Source of the DNA: Micromonospora sp. PLK6-60
Lineage (GTDB): Bacteria; Actinomycetota; Actinomycetes; Mycobacteriales; Micromonosporaceae
Direction: 5' to 3'
Length of the DNA stretch: 64,000 nucleotides
NCBI RefSeq assembly: GCF_019890675.1
Contig: NZ_JAIOAA010000003.1
Coordinates: 186,001 to 250,000, forward strand
The notes below the pieces were generated by a model. The model was not told the origin of the DNA. It ran no database searches and worked only from the letters and a program-made list of their open reading frames with translations. Below are positions 24,467 to 32,827 of the stretch, piece by piece. Made by a program: the position numbers and the translations under genes. Position 1 is the first letter of the stretch; every line of letters begins with the position of its first letter.

Positions 24467-26311
24467 GTGACCAAGCAGATCCGTCAACTGGACCGGGTGG
24501 TCATCCGGTTCGCCGGCGACTCCGGCGACGGCATGCAGTTGACCGGCGACCGGTTCACCTCCGAGACCGCGCAGCTGGGCAACGACATCTCCACGTTGCC
24601 GAACTTCCCCGCGGAGATCCGCGCCCCCGCCGGGACCCTGCCCGGCGTGTCCAGCTTCCAGGTGCACTTCGCCGACTACGACATCCTCACCCCCGGCGAC
24701 GCGCCCAACGTGCTGGTGGCGATGAACCCGGCCGCGCTCAAGGCCAACCTGGCCGACCTGCCGCGCGGCGCGGACATCATCGTCAACACCGACGAGTTCA
24801 CCCGGCGCAACCTGGCCAAGGTGGGATACGCGAGCAGCCCGCTGGACGACGACTCGCTCGCCGGCTACGTGGTGCACCCGGTGGCCCTGACCTCGATGAC
24901 GGTCGGGGCGCTGGCCGAGCAGGAGGTGTCCAAGAAGGACGCCGAGCGGGCCAAGAACATGTTCGCCCTCGGCCTGCTCTCCTGGATGTACTCCCGGCCG
25001 TACGAGTCCACCCTCCGGTTCCTGGAGCGTAAGTTCGCCGCCCGGCCCGAGCTGGTGGCCGCGAACGTGGCCGCCTTCAAGGCGGGCTGGAACTTCGGCG
25101 AGACCACCGAGGACTTCGCCGTCCGGTACGAGGTCAAGCCGGCCAAGATGCAGTCGGGCACCTACCGGAACATCACCGGCAACGCCGCCCTGTCGCTGGG
25201 CCTGGTCGCCGCCGGGGTCCGCTCCGGGCTGCCGGTCTTCCTCGGGGCCTACCCGATCACCCCGGCGTCGGACATCCTGCACGAGCTGAGCAAGCACAAG
25301 AAGTTCGGCGTGATCACGATGCAGGCCGAGGACGAGATCGCCGCGGTGGGCGCCGCCCTCGGCGCCTCGTACGGCGGTTCGCTCGGGGTCACCACCACCA
25401 GCGGTCCGGGCGTGGCGCTCAAGAGCGAGACCATCTCGCTCGCCGTGGCGCTGGAGCTGCCGCTGGTCATCGTGGACGTGCAGCGGGCCGGGCCGTCCAC
25501 CGGCATGCCCACCAAGACCGAGCAGGCCGACCTGAACCTGGCCCTGTACGGCCGGCACGGCGAGGCGCCGGTCGCGGTGATCGCGCCGAAGTCGCCTTCG
25601 GACTGCTTCCACGCGGCCATCGAGGCGGCCCGGATCGCGCTGACCTACCGCACCCCGGTGATCCTGCTGTCGGACAACTACATCGCCAGCGGCTCCGAGC
25701 CGTGGCTGCTGCCCGACGTGGCGTCCCTGCCCGACCTGCGGGTCGAGTTCGCCAGCGAGCCCAACGGCTCCGACGGCACCTTCCTGCCCTACCTGCGCGA
25801 CCCGGAGACCCTGGCCCGGCCGTGGGCCGTCCCCGGCACGCCCGGCCTGGAGCACCGGATCGGGGGCCTGGAAAAGGCCGACAAGACCGGCGACATCTCG
25901 TACGACCCGGCGAACCACGACTTCATGGTGCGCACCCGGGCGGCCCGGATCGAGACCATCCCGGTGCCGGACATCGAGGTGGAGGACCCGGACGGCGACG
26001 CCCGGCTGCTGGTGCTCGGCTGGGGCTCCACGTACGGGCCGATCGGGGCCGCCTGCCGGGGGCTGCGCCAGCGCGGGCTCTCCGTCGCCCAGGCGCACCT
26101 GCGCCACCTGGCCCCGATGCCGGCCAACCTCGGCGAGGTGCTGCGCTCCTACGACCGGGTAGTCATCCCCGAGATGAACCTCGGCCAGCTCGCCCACGTG
26201 ATCCGGGCGCGGTACCTGGTCGACGCGATCGGCTACAACCAGGTCCGCGGCCTGCCGTTCACCGCCGCCGAGCTGGAGACGATGCTGGAAGAGGTCCTGA
26301 AGAATGTCTGA
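24467..26311 (+). CDS. korA: 2-oxoacid:ferredoxin oxidoreductase alpha-gamma fusion subunit
   Basis: 614 residues. The N-terminal gamma domain (about 1-190) begins RFAGDSGDGMQLTGDRF. The alpha subunit follows, with YPITPASDILHELSKHK, the EDEIAAVGAALGAS block and TTTSGPGVALKSETISLAVALELPLVI, ending in a C-terminal domain II. With KorB it makes the two-subunit enzyme that converts 2-oxoglutarate (or a related acid), CoA and ferredoxin to succinyl-CoA and CO2, replacing the NAD-linked dehydrogenase in many actinobacteria. GTG 24467 has GAAGG 9 nt upstream. It overlaps korB by 8 nt. Confidence 0.95.
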   Translation: MTKQIRQLDRVVIRFAGDSGDGMQLTGDRFTSETAQLGNDISTLPNFPAEIRAPAGTLPGVSSFQVHFADYDILTPGDAPNVLVAMNPAALKANLADLPRGADIIVNTDEFTRRNLAKVGYASSPLDDDSLAGYVVHPVALTSMTVGALAEQEVSKKDAERAKNMFALGLLSWMYSRPYESTLRFLERKFAARPELVAANVAAFKAGWNFGETTEDFAVRYEVKPAKMQSGTYRNITGNAALSLGLVAAGVRSGLPVFLGAYPITPASDILHELSKHKKFGVITMQAEDEIAAVGAALGASYGGSLGVTTTSGPGVALKSETISLAVALELPLVIVDVQRAGPSTGMPTKTEQADLNLALYGRHGEAPVAVIAPKSPSDCFHAAIEAARIALTYRTPVILLSDNYIASGSEPWLLPDVASLPDLRVEFASEPNGSDGTFLPYLRDPETLARPWAVPGTPGLEHRIGGLEKADKTGDISYDPANHDFMVRTRAARIETIPVPDIEVEDPDGDARLLVLGWGSTYGPIGAACRGLRQRGLSVAQAHLRHLAPMPANLGEVLRSYDRVVIPEMNLGQLAHVIRARYLVDAIGYNQVRGLPFTAAELETMLEEVLKNV

Positions 26312-27338
26312 GCCCGTCGCCCTCAAGCTCACCGCCAAGGACTTCAAGTCCGACCAGGAGGTGCGCTGGTGCCCCGGCTGCGGCGACTACGCGATCCTGG
26401 CCGCCGTCCAGCAGTTCATGCCCGAGCTGAACATCCCGCGGGAGAACATCGTCTTCGTCTCCGGGATCGGCTGCTCGTCGCGCTTCCCGTACTACATGAA
26501 CACGTATGGGATGCACTCGATCCACGGCCGCGCGCCGGCGATCGCCACCGGCCTGTCGGTGTCCCGGCCGGATCTGTCGGTCTGGGTGGTCACCGGTGAC
26601 GGCGACGCGCTGTCGATCGGCGGCAACCACCTGATCCACGCGCTGCGCCGCAACGTCAACCTGAAGATCCTGCTCTTCAACAACCGCATCTACGGCCTGA
26701 CCAAGGGGCAGTACTCGCCCACCTCCGAGGTCGGAAAGATCACCAAGTCGACCCCGGTCGGCTCGGCGGACGCCCCGTTCAACCCGCTCTCGCTGGCGCT
26801 GGGCGCGGAGGCGACCTTCGTCGGCCGCACCATCGACTCGGACCGCAAGCACCTCCAGTCGGTGCTGCGGGCCGCCGCCGAGCACCAGGGCTCGGCGTTC
26901 GTGGAGATCTACCAGAACTGCAACATCTTCAACGACGGCGCGTTCGAGACGCTGAAGGAGCCGGCCACCCGGGACGACTTCCTGATCCGGCTGGAGCACG
27001 GGCAGCCCATCACCTTCGGTAAGGACGGCCAGTTCTGCGTCGTCCACCCGCCGGGCGGCTTCGGGCTGGAGGTCCGGGAGACGGCGGCCACCCCGGCGGA
27101 GGAGATCGTGGTGCACGACGCCACGGTCAACGACCCGGCGTACGCCTTCGCGCTGTCCCGGCTGCCCGGGCTGGACCTGCGCAACACCCCGATCGGGGTG
27201 TTCCGCAACGTCGACCGCCCGTCCTACGACGGCGTGGTGCAGGAGCAGGTGGCCACCGCGAAGGCCAAGGTCAGCGACACCCCCGAGCAGCAACTCGCCG
27301 CCCTGCTCGCCACCGGCGACACCTGGACCATCAACTGA
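26304..27338 (+). CDS. korB: 2-oxoacid:ferredoxin oxidoreductase beta subunit (thiamine-PP)
   Basis: 344 residues. CPGCGDYAILAAVQ (cysteines of the [4Fe-4S] site), SGIGCSSRFPYYMNTYG, the thiamine pyrophosphate/Mg motif GDGDALSIGGNH with N-x2 ligands in LLFNNRIYGLTKGQ, and TVPVGSADAPFNP are all family features. It carries thiamine diphosphate and the Fe-S cluster that passes electrons to ferredoxin. It overlaps korA by 8 nt and is translated with it. Downstream lies a repeat-rich stretch. Confidence 0.95.
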   Translation: MSEPVALKLTAKDFKSDQEVRWCPGCGDYAILAAVQQFMPELNIPRENIVFVSGIGCSSRFPYYMNTYGMHSIHGRAPAIATGLSVSRPDLSVWVVTGDGDALSIGGNHLIHALRRNVNLKILLFNNRIYGLTKGQYSPTSEVGKITKSTPVGSADAPFNPLSLALGAEATFVGRTIDSDRKHLQSVLRAAAEHQGSAFVEIYQNCNIFNDGAFETLKEPATRDDFLIRLEHGQPITFGKDGQFCVVHPPGGFGLEVRETAATPAEEIVVHDATVNDPAYAFALSRLPGLDLRNTPIGVFRNVDRPSYDGVVQEQVATAKAKVSDTPEQQLAALLATGDTWTIN

Positions 27339-27381
27339 CCCGACCGCCGCCCGACCCGACACGACGTCGCGGTCGGGCGGC

Positions 27382-27623
27382 GCGGGTGCGCCCGGTCGGC
27401 GCGGGTGCGTGGTCGGCGGGGTCGGAGCGGGTGCGCCCGGTCACCGTGGATGCGCGGTCGGCGCGGATGCGCGGTCGGCGCGAGTGCGCAGTCAGCGTGA
27501 GTGCGCAGTCAGCGCGGGTGCGCGGTCGGCCTGAGTGCGCCGTCGGCGTGAGTGCGCGGGTGCCGGTCAGCGCGGGTGCGCAGTCAGCGCGGACGCGCGG
27601 TCACCGTGAGTGCACCGTCGGTC
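27382..27623. repeat. 17-bp tandem minisatellite
   Basis: About 14 contiguous degenerate units of roughly 17 bp with consensus G-RGTGCGC-RGTC-RGCG-Y (for example GAGTGCGCAGTCAGCGT then GAGTGCGCAGTCAGCGC then GGGTGCGCGGTCGGCCT). Contiguous, no spacers, no ORF of note, directly after korB. Confidence 0.8.
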
Positions 27624-27642
27624 GTGGGGTGTGCCCCTCGGC

Positions 27643-27749
27643 CGCCTACCAACTTGATGTCGTGAACGAATCACCGCAGCGGGCAAAACGGGCAATCATG
27701 TCGCGCTGGACGGCCGTTTGATTCGTTTACGACATCAAGTTGGTAGGCG
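27643..27749. mobile_element. 107-bp inverted-repeat element (MITE-like or structured RNA)
   Basis: Two 31-bp arms (27643-27673 and 27719-27749) are exact inverted copies apart from one base (a G/A difference in GTCGTGAAC versus GTCGTAAAC). The inner 45 nt (27674-27718) hold no coding signal. It is markedly AT-richer than its surroundings. No target duplication is apparent, so mobility is unproven; a bidirectional terminator or structured transcript is the alternative. Confidence 0.75.
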
Positions 27750-27871
27750 CCCACCGGACCCACCGCCGCCGGCCGGCAGCTCCCGCTCGAATGAGCGGCA
27801 CATAGCCGCCGCTCGGTGCCACCATCGCCGGCCGGCCGGTGCGGACAGCAGCGCCGGGGACTCATCCGACC

Positions 27872-28037
27872 CGCGGACGGCCCGAGATGCCGCAACCCGC
27901 CCCCACCCGACGCGCGGACGGCCCCGGATGCCGCAACCCGCCCGAGCCCAGGCCCGGATGGCCCGACATGCCGCAGCCCGGCCTGACCGGAGGCCCGGGA
28001 CGGCCCGACATGCGGCATCTCGCCCGAGCCCGAGGCA
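27872..28037. repeat. about 40-bp repeat array, second copy of the mrp-tatB family
   Basis: About four units with the core GACGGCCC-GA(C/G)ATGCCGC then CCCGCC-type segments, the same core as at 10955-11160. No ORF of note. Confidence 0.65.
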
Positions 28038-28038
28038 C

Positions 28039-28086
28039 AGACGCGCAGGACGTCAGACGCGCAGGACGTCAGACGCGCAGGACGTC
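28039..28086. repeat. 16-bp tandem repeat, three exact copies
   Basis: AGACGCGCAGGACGTC repeated three times at 28039, 28055 and 28071. The last copy runs into the potassium-channel stop codon on the minus strand. Confidence 0.85.
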
Positions 28087-29116
28087 AGGCGCGGGGGGAC
28101 GAGGTGGGGGCGGTGGACGCCGTGGGGCGGTCGTCGCGGACGTGGACCAGCATGTCGCCGGTCTCGACGACCGCGCCGGCCCGGTCCGCCAGGGTGACCA
28201 CCTTGCCCCGCCGGACCAGCGCGATCACCAGCGACTCCAGTTCGCGGGGGGACTTGCCCACCTCGTGCCGTTCGGCCGAGCGCATCGCCAGCGCCATGCC
28301 CTGCCCGGGCGTGAGCAGGTCCTCCACCACGTCGATCAGGGGCGGCGCGGAGGTGGAGAGGCCGAGCAGCCGGCCCGCGGTGGCCGAGGAGACGATCACG
28401 TGGTGCGCGCCGCTCTGCCGCAGCAGCGGGGCGTTCTCCGCCTCGCGGACCGCCGCGATGATCCGGACCTGGCCGGCGGTGAGCTGCCGGACGGTCAGCG
28501 CCACCAGCACCGACGCGTCGTCGCTGTCGGTCGCGATGATCACCGCCTTGGCGGTGCGGACGTGCGCCTCCTCCAGCACCGTGGAGCGGGTCGCCGAGCC
28601 CTCGATCGCCACCAGTCCGGCCGAGGTCGCCTGCCGCAGCGCCGCGCCGTTGCGCTCCACCACCACGATCCGGGACTTGTCCAGGCCGTTCTCCAGCAGG
28701 GCGGTGACCGCGCTGCGGCCCTTGGTGCCGTAGCCGCAGATGATGACGTGGTCCTTCACGGTTCTCCTCCACCGCGACAGGCGACGGCCGGTCCGGTACT
28801 GCTCGGTCAGCACTTCCAGGGTGGTGCCGACCAGGATGATCAGGAAGATCACCCGGGCGGGCGTGATCAGCAGGACGTTCGTCAGCCGAGCCGACTGGGA
28901 CGCCGGGGTGATGTCGCCGTACCCGGTGGTGGAGAGCGACACCACCGCGTAGTAGAAGCAGTCCAGTAGGGTCAGGCCGTCCTCGTTGACGTCGCGGTAG
29001 CCGTCCCGGCCGATCCAGACCGCGCCGACCACGAGGAACACCAGGCCCAGGGCGGCGAGCAGGCGCAGACTCAGCGCGCTCAGCGGCCCCCGCCGTTGCG
29101 CGGGAAAATGGATCAC
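28085..29116 (-). CDS. potassium channel with cytosolic RCK (TrkA-N/C) domains
   Basis: 343 residues. Two transmembrane helices ([40 protein letters not shown]) flank the pore helix and the selectivity filter [14 protein letters not shown] (TTGYGD), the K+ channel signature. The TrkA-N Rossmann domain (about 120-240) starts [13 protein letters not shown] and has an acidic VVVERN, so it may bind NAD. A TrkA-C-like end follows (about 260-335). GTG 29116 follows a GGATGGG site. A -10 TATGTT (29155-29160) lies 35-40 nt upstream. Together with Kdp it gives the cell two K+ routes in this window. Confidence 0.9.
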   Translation of the reverse strand: MIHFPAQRRGPLSALSLRLLAALGLVFLVVGAVWIGRDGYRDVNEDGLTLLDCFYYAVVSLSTTGYGDITPASQSARLTNVLLITPARVIFLIILVGTTLEVLTEQYRTGRRLSRWRRTVKDHVIICGYGTKGRSAVTALLENGLDKSRIVVVERNGAALRQATSAGLVAIEGSATRSTVLEEAHVRTAKAVIIATDSDDASVLVALTVRQLTAGQVRIIAAVREAENAPLLRQSGAHHVIVSSATAGRLLGLSTSAPPLIDVVEDLLTPGQGMALAMRSAERHEVGKSPRELESLVIALVRRGKVVTLADRAGAVVETGDMLVHVRDDRPTASTAPTSSPRA

Positions 29117-29154
29117 CCTCGGGTCCCATCCGCCGCCGTCACCTGCACGAGCAC

Positions 29155-29160
29155 AACATA
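29155..29160 (-). promoter_or_regulatory. -10 element for the potassium-channel gene
   Basis: Minus-strand TATGTT, about 39 nt before the GTG at 29116. Confidence 0.45.
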
Positions 29161-29273
29161 GCCGGTGCCGGGGAATCCGCACGGCGGGGTCGCCGACCGG
29201 GGGCCGACACGGCCGCCCGCCGCAGGGCATGATGGGAAGGTCCGCGAGGTCGAGGCGCGAGAGCGAGGTCCGC

Positions 29274-30095
29274 ATGTCGTTGCTGCGACGGGTGATCGGC
29301 GGGGTGCTGCGGCGGATCCGGCTGCGGCAGCGCCGCACGCTGCGCGAGGTGGCCGAGGCCGCGGGCGTCTCCCTGCCCTACCTCTCCGAGGTCGAACGCG
29401 GCCGCAAGGAGGCCTCCTCCGAGGTGCTCGCCGCGATCTGCCGTGCCCTCGGGATCAGCCTCTCCGACCTGCTCGAGGAGGCCCGCAACGACCTGCGCCG
29501 GGTGGAGCCGCGCATCCCGGCCGCGCCCCGGTCCGGCGCGGCACACTCCCAGCCCTGGGTCGGCGCGGCCCGCCCCCAGCCCCGGGCCGGCGGCCGGCCG
29601 ACCGTCGGCGCGACGTCCCCGGCCGGCCGCCGGCCGGACGCGATGCCGGCCGGGCACCAGCCGGTCGTCGGCGTGCCGATCGGCTTCCAGGCCGGGACGC
29701 TCCGGCCACACCCCACCCGCCCGGCCGCCGGCCCGCCGGTCGGCTTCCAGGCCGGGACGCCCCGGCCGCACCCCACCCGCTCGGTCGGGCACCAGCCGGT
29801 CGCCGGCCCGCCGGTCGGCTTCCAGGCCGCGACGCCCCGGCCGCACTCCACCCGCCCGGCCGGGCGGGCGCCGCAGGTGGGCGCCGTGCTGCCGCACGTG
29901 GTGGCCGCGCTGCCCCGCCTCGGGGACCCGCTCGGTGCCCCGCCGGCGGTGCGGCTCGGCTCGCCGGTGGGCGGGGCCGGGCTGCGGGTGTGGCTGACCG
30001 CCTCCGCGCCGACCGGGCGCTCCGGCCCGCGTACCTCCGGGGTGCTGGCGCGCCGGCGGGCCCGGGCCCGCCGGCGGCGGCTGACCGTCGGGTAG
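29274..30095 (+). CDS. ClgR-like XRE-family regulator with proline-rich tail repeats
   Basis: 273 residues. The N-terminal 70 residues ([21 protein letters not shown], then [37 protein letters not shown]) closely match ClgR, the actinobacterial activator of clp protease genes, and a clpP follows 131 nt downstream. Residues about 135-200 repeat [14 protein letters not shown] three times, and the C-terminus is Ala/Pro/Arg-rich. The usual ClgR ends soon after the HTH and has a degradation tag, so this long tail is unusual. ATG 29274 has GAGG 5 nt upstream. It is divergent from the K+ channel. Confidence 0.82.
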   Translation: MSLLRRVIGGVLRRIRLRQRRTLREVAEAAGVSLPYLSEVERGRKEASSEVLAAICRALGISLSDLLEEARNDLRRVEPRIPAAPRSGAAHSQPWVGAARPQPRAGGRPTVGATSPAGRRPDAMPAGHQPVVGVPIGFQAGTLRPHPTRPAAGPPVGFQAGTPRPHPTRSVGHQPVAGPPVGFQAATPRPHSTRPAGRAPQVGAVLPHVVAALPRLGDPLGAPPAVRLGSPVGGAGLRVWLTASAPTGRSGPRTSGVLARRRARARRRRLTVG

Positions 30096-30226
30096 CCGGC
30101 GCGATTCTGCCCACGGCGGATCTGCCGCCGGCAGAACCGCTGGGACCGCGGCCGTCGCGCGCCGCAGGCTGGAGGGGCCGGTCCCCGGGCGGTGCAGGTC
30201 GCCCACCGGCGCGGAGGGTGGTCGCC

Positions 30227-30826
30227 ATGATGATCGAGTACGGCGTGCGGATGCTCAACGACGGCCAGCCGTCCTTCGGCGACCAGGTCTTCGAGCGGCT
30301 GCTGCGGGAACGCATCGTCTTCCTCGGCACCGAGGTCACCGACCAGTCGGCGAACCAGATCTGCGCGCAGATCCTGCTGCTCGCGGCGGAGGACAGCGAC
30401 CGGGACATCACGCTCTACATCAACTCGCCGGGCGGCTCGGTCACCGCGGGGATGGCCGTCTACGACACCATGCGCTACGTGAAGAACGACGTGGCGACCC
30501 TGGCGCTCGGGCTGGCCGGGTCGATGGGGCAGTTCCTGCTCTGCGCGGGCGCGGCGGGCAAACGGTTCGCGCTGCCCCACTCGCGGATCATGATGCACCA
30601 GCCGTCCGGCGGCTTCGGCGGCACGGTCGCGGACATCACCATCCAGGCCGAGAACATGCTGTACGTCAAGCGGACCATGCAGGAGCTGATCGCCCAGCAC
30701 AGCGGCCGCACCTTCGAGGAGATCCAGCGCGACTCGGACCGGGACCGCTGGTTCACCGCCGAGCAGGCCCGCGAGTACGGCCTGATCGACCAGGTGATCA
30801 GCTCGGCCGACCAGATCGGCCGCTGA
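30227..30826 (+). CDS. clpP: ATP-dependent Clp protease proteolytic subunit
   Basis: 199 residues, complete. Family features are SANQICAQILLLAAEDSDRD, YINSPGGSVTAGMAVYDTM, the nucleophile Ser in GLAGSMGQFLLCAGAAGKR, the His in LPHSRIMMHQPSGG and an Asp later (RDRDRWF region). With a Clp ATPase it degrades cytosolic proteins. It stands alone rather than in a clpP1P2 pair, and the ClgR-like gene directly upstream suggests autonomous control. ATG 30227 (a second ATG follows) has GGAGGG 8 nt upstream. Ends before a strong hairpin. Confidence 0.93.
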   Translation: MMIEYGVRMLNDGQPSFGDQVFERLLRERIVFLGTEVTDQSANQICAQILLLAAEDSDRDITLYINSPGGSVTAGMAVYDTMRYVKNDVATLALGLAGSMGQFLLCAGAAGKRFALPHSRIMMHQPSGGFGGTVADITIQAENMLYVKRTMQELIAQHSGRTFEEIQRDSDRDRWFTAEQAREYGLIDQVISSADQIGR

Positions 30827-30857
30827 CCGGCCGGCCGACACGGGGGCGGCCGGAACC

Positions 30858-30893
30858 GGGCGTGGCCGGCGGGAAGCCCCGCCGGCCACGCCC
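30858..30893. terminator. 16-bp hairpin between convergent clpP and beta-helix genes
   Basis: GGGCGTGGCCGGCGGG and its exact complement with a 4-nt loop, 32 nt past the clpP stop and 9 nt before the end of the opposing gene. It can serve both directions. Confidence 0.85.
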
Positions 30894-30901
30894 CGCGCCC
30901 G

Positions 30902-32683
30902 TCAGGGGTAGCTGACCACCGGGCTGGTGCCGTACGAGCCGACCACCGGGGTGCCGACGTCGTTGACGGTACGTTCGATGCCGCCGCTGCCGTCGAGGAA
31001 GACGGTGATCATGTCGTGCAGCCGGACCCCCGCCCGGCGGGGCACCTCGATCGCCCGGTCGCAGCGGATGTCGACCCCCTGGTTGAAGTACGAGTAGACG
31101 CCGAGACCCCACGCCTCGTGCTGGCGCACGTGGTCGGCGACCCGGTACGAGGCCCAGCCCCGGCCGGTCGGGCCGGACCAGGCGGCCTGGCTCGGCGGGT
31201 CGTAGGGCAGCTCACTCTGATAGAAGATCGTCCGCCCGCGCTCGCCGTTCCACACCGTCTGATAGCGCTGGTAGTGCTCGACGAAGAGCCCGTACGCGGT
31301 CACGTCGTCGCCGTTGACCACCACGCCGGTGGCGGCGGTGTTGGCGTCCCAGCCGATGCCGTTGCCGTGGTCGCCGCGCCACGCCCAGATGTTGTCCACG
31401 ATGGTGTGGTCGCTGTTGACGACCAGGCTGGTCCGGGCCCGGCCGACCCACGGGCCGCCGATCCGGAAGAAGACGTCGTGCAGCGAGGTCGGGTTGCCGG
31501 CGGGGATCCGCCGCCCGTGCGCCCGGCCGACCTCGACCAGCACCGCGGACTCGACCGGTCCGGCGTCGACCAGCACCCCGGCGATCCGGACCCCGGGCAC
31601 GTCCTCGACGCGCAGCGCGGCGTCCCCGGTGGTGGGGGCCAGGCTGGGCATGCCGAGGCCGAGCACGACGGTGTCCGGGTGCTTGACCCGCAGTGCCCGG
31701 TCCAGGTGGTAGACGCCGGGGGTGAGCAGCAGGTGCCGGCCGGGGCGGGACAGCTCCTGGTTGATCCGTTTGGCGCTGTCCGTGGGCCGGGCCAGGTAGA
31801 AGTCGCTCAGCGGCAGCGACCGGACCGTCCCGGCCCCGCCGGCCCAGGTGGTGCCGGCGGTGTCCCGGCGCAGGCCGGGCACGGCGACCCGCCACCGGCC
31901 GGCGGCGTCCACGAAGAGGTACGGCTTCTCCCGGGTCACCGGGCTGGTCGGCAGGGTGGTGTACGGCGGGTCGGGGAAGCCCTGTGCGGGGGCGCCGAGC
32001 ACCCCGGAGAAGACCTGGTTCCACACCCCGTTCGTCCAGTCGCCGCCGAGTTCGCTGTCCCGGGTCAGCCACTGCTGCTGGGAGCCGTTGATGGTGATGC
32101 CGTCCACCTTGGAGTCGGCGATGAAGCCGCCGCTGGAGTAGCCGCCATTGCCCGGCTCCAGCCAGAGGATGCCCTTGACGTGCACGCGGCGCATCGGGGC
32201 GGCCTGGGAGACCGCCCACTGGTTCGACCAGTCGGTGGGGCTGATCGACAAGTTCTCCGCCGAGCGCCAGAAGTTGGTGAGCGCGGAGATGCCGGCCGGC
32301 GAGTTCGGGTCGGGCTGGCCGACGACGCGGACCGCGCCGTGGATCTCCACGTCGTCGGGGTGCCGGCCCAGGCCGGCCACCGTCGTGTAGTAGCCGAGCC
32401 GGGCGTCGACCTCGTACCGGCCGGGCTTGAACAGGACGGCGTACCGCTCGCCGCCCATCTCGTTGCGGAACTGGCTGCTGAAGAGGCGGTCCAGGGTCGC
32501 CTGGATCTCGGCGGTCGGGGTGCTCGGGTCGTACACGAAGACGTTCGGGCCGAAGTCGGGGTCGCGGTCGGTGGCGCCGGGCCGGGCGGCGGCCGCGGTG
32601 GCCGGGAGGCCCAGGGCGGTCAGCGAGGCGGTCGACGCGGCGAGGGTGAGGAAGCGGCGGCGGGAGGGGTCCAGTGATCTCAT
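30902..32683 (-). CDS. Tat-exported right-handed beta-helix protein (GH55/pectate-lyase-superfamily like)
   Basis: 593 residues. The signal peptide carries a twin-arginine start, DPSRRRFLTLAASTASLTALGLPATAAA, implying folded export through Tat. The mature part has repeating parallel-strand rungs (LFKPGRYEVDARLGYYTTVAGLG, HLLLTPGVYHLDRALRVKHPDTVVLGLG, DHTIVDNIWAWRGDHGNGIGWD), as in glucan exo-hydrolases of the GH55 type. Relatives in Streptomyces are often mislabelled 'adenylyl cyclase' or 'coagulation factor 5/8'. A LacI-type operator sits 46 nt upstream. The catalytic residues cannot be placed from sequence alone, so enzyme activity is inferred. Confidence 0.75.
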   Translation of the reverse strand: MRSLDPSRRRFLTLAASTASLTALGLPATAAAARPGATDRDPDFGPNVFVYDPSTPTAEIQATLDRLFSSQFRNEMGGERYAVLFKPGRYEVDARLGYYTTVAGLGRHPDDVEIHGAVRVVGQPDPNSPAGISALTNFWRSAENLSISPTDWSNQWAVSQAAPMRRVHVKGILWLEPGNGGYSSGGFIADSKVDGITINGSQQQWLTRDSELGGDWTNGVWNQVFSGVLGAPAQGFPDPPYTTLPTSPVTREKPYLFVDAAGRWRVAVPGLRRDTAGTTWAGGAGTVRSLPLSDFYLARPTDSAKRINQELSRPGRHLLLTPGVYHLDRALRVKHPDTVVLGLGMPSLAPTTGDAALRVEDVPGVRIAGVLVDAGPVESAVLVEVGRAHGRRIPAGNPTSLHDVFFRIGGPWVGRARTSLVVNSDHTIVDNIWAWRGDHGNGIGWDANTAATGVVVNGDDVTAYGLFVEHYQRYQTVWNGERGRTIFYQSELPYDPPSQAAWSGPTGRGWASYRVADHVRQHEAWGLGVYSYFNQGVDIRCDRAIEVPRRAGVRLHDMITVFLDGSGGIERTVNDVGTPVVGSYGTSPVVSYP

Positions 32684-32729
32684 CTGCCTGCCTGTTCATG
32701 GTGGTGGGTACGAGGCACCGGGGAGCTGA

Positions 32730-32741
32730 GAGAGCGCTCTC
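32730..32741. promoter_or_regulatory. LacI-type operator upstream of the beta-helix gene
   Basis: Perfect palindrome GAGAGCGCTCTC, 46 nt before the ATG at 32683. The GAGCGCTC core is that of CebR/LacI-family operators in actinobacteria. Confidence 0.6.
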
Positions 32742-32827
32742 CGACGCGGACGTCCTGTTCCTACCCCATCCGCACCCGCTCGCGCCAGGGTGCGCCGGTT
32801 CCGGAACTTCGACGGCCGGCCGCCAGC

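Noticed and set aside
27643..27749. intact insertion sequence
   Set aside because: Too short to encode a transposase and no target duplication visible, so only MITE-like or structural status is claimed.
27382..28086. repeat tracts as CRISPR
   Set aside because: Units are contiguous or about 40 bp with degenerate cores, with no unique spacers and no cas genes nearby.
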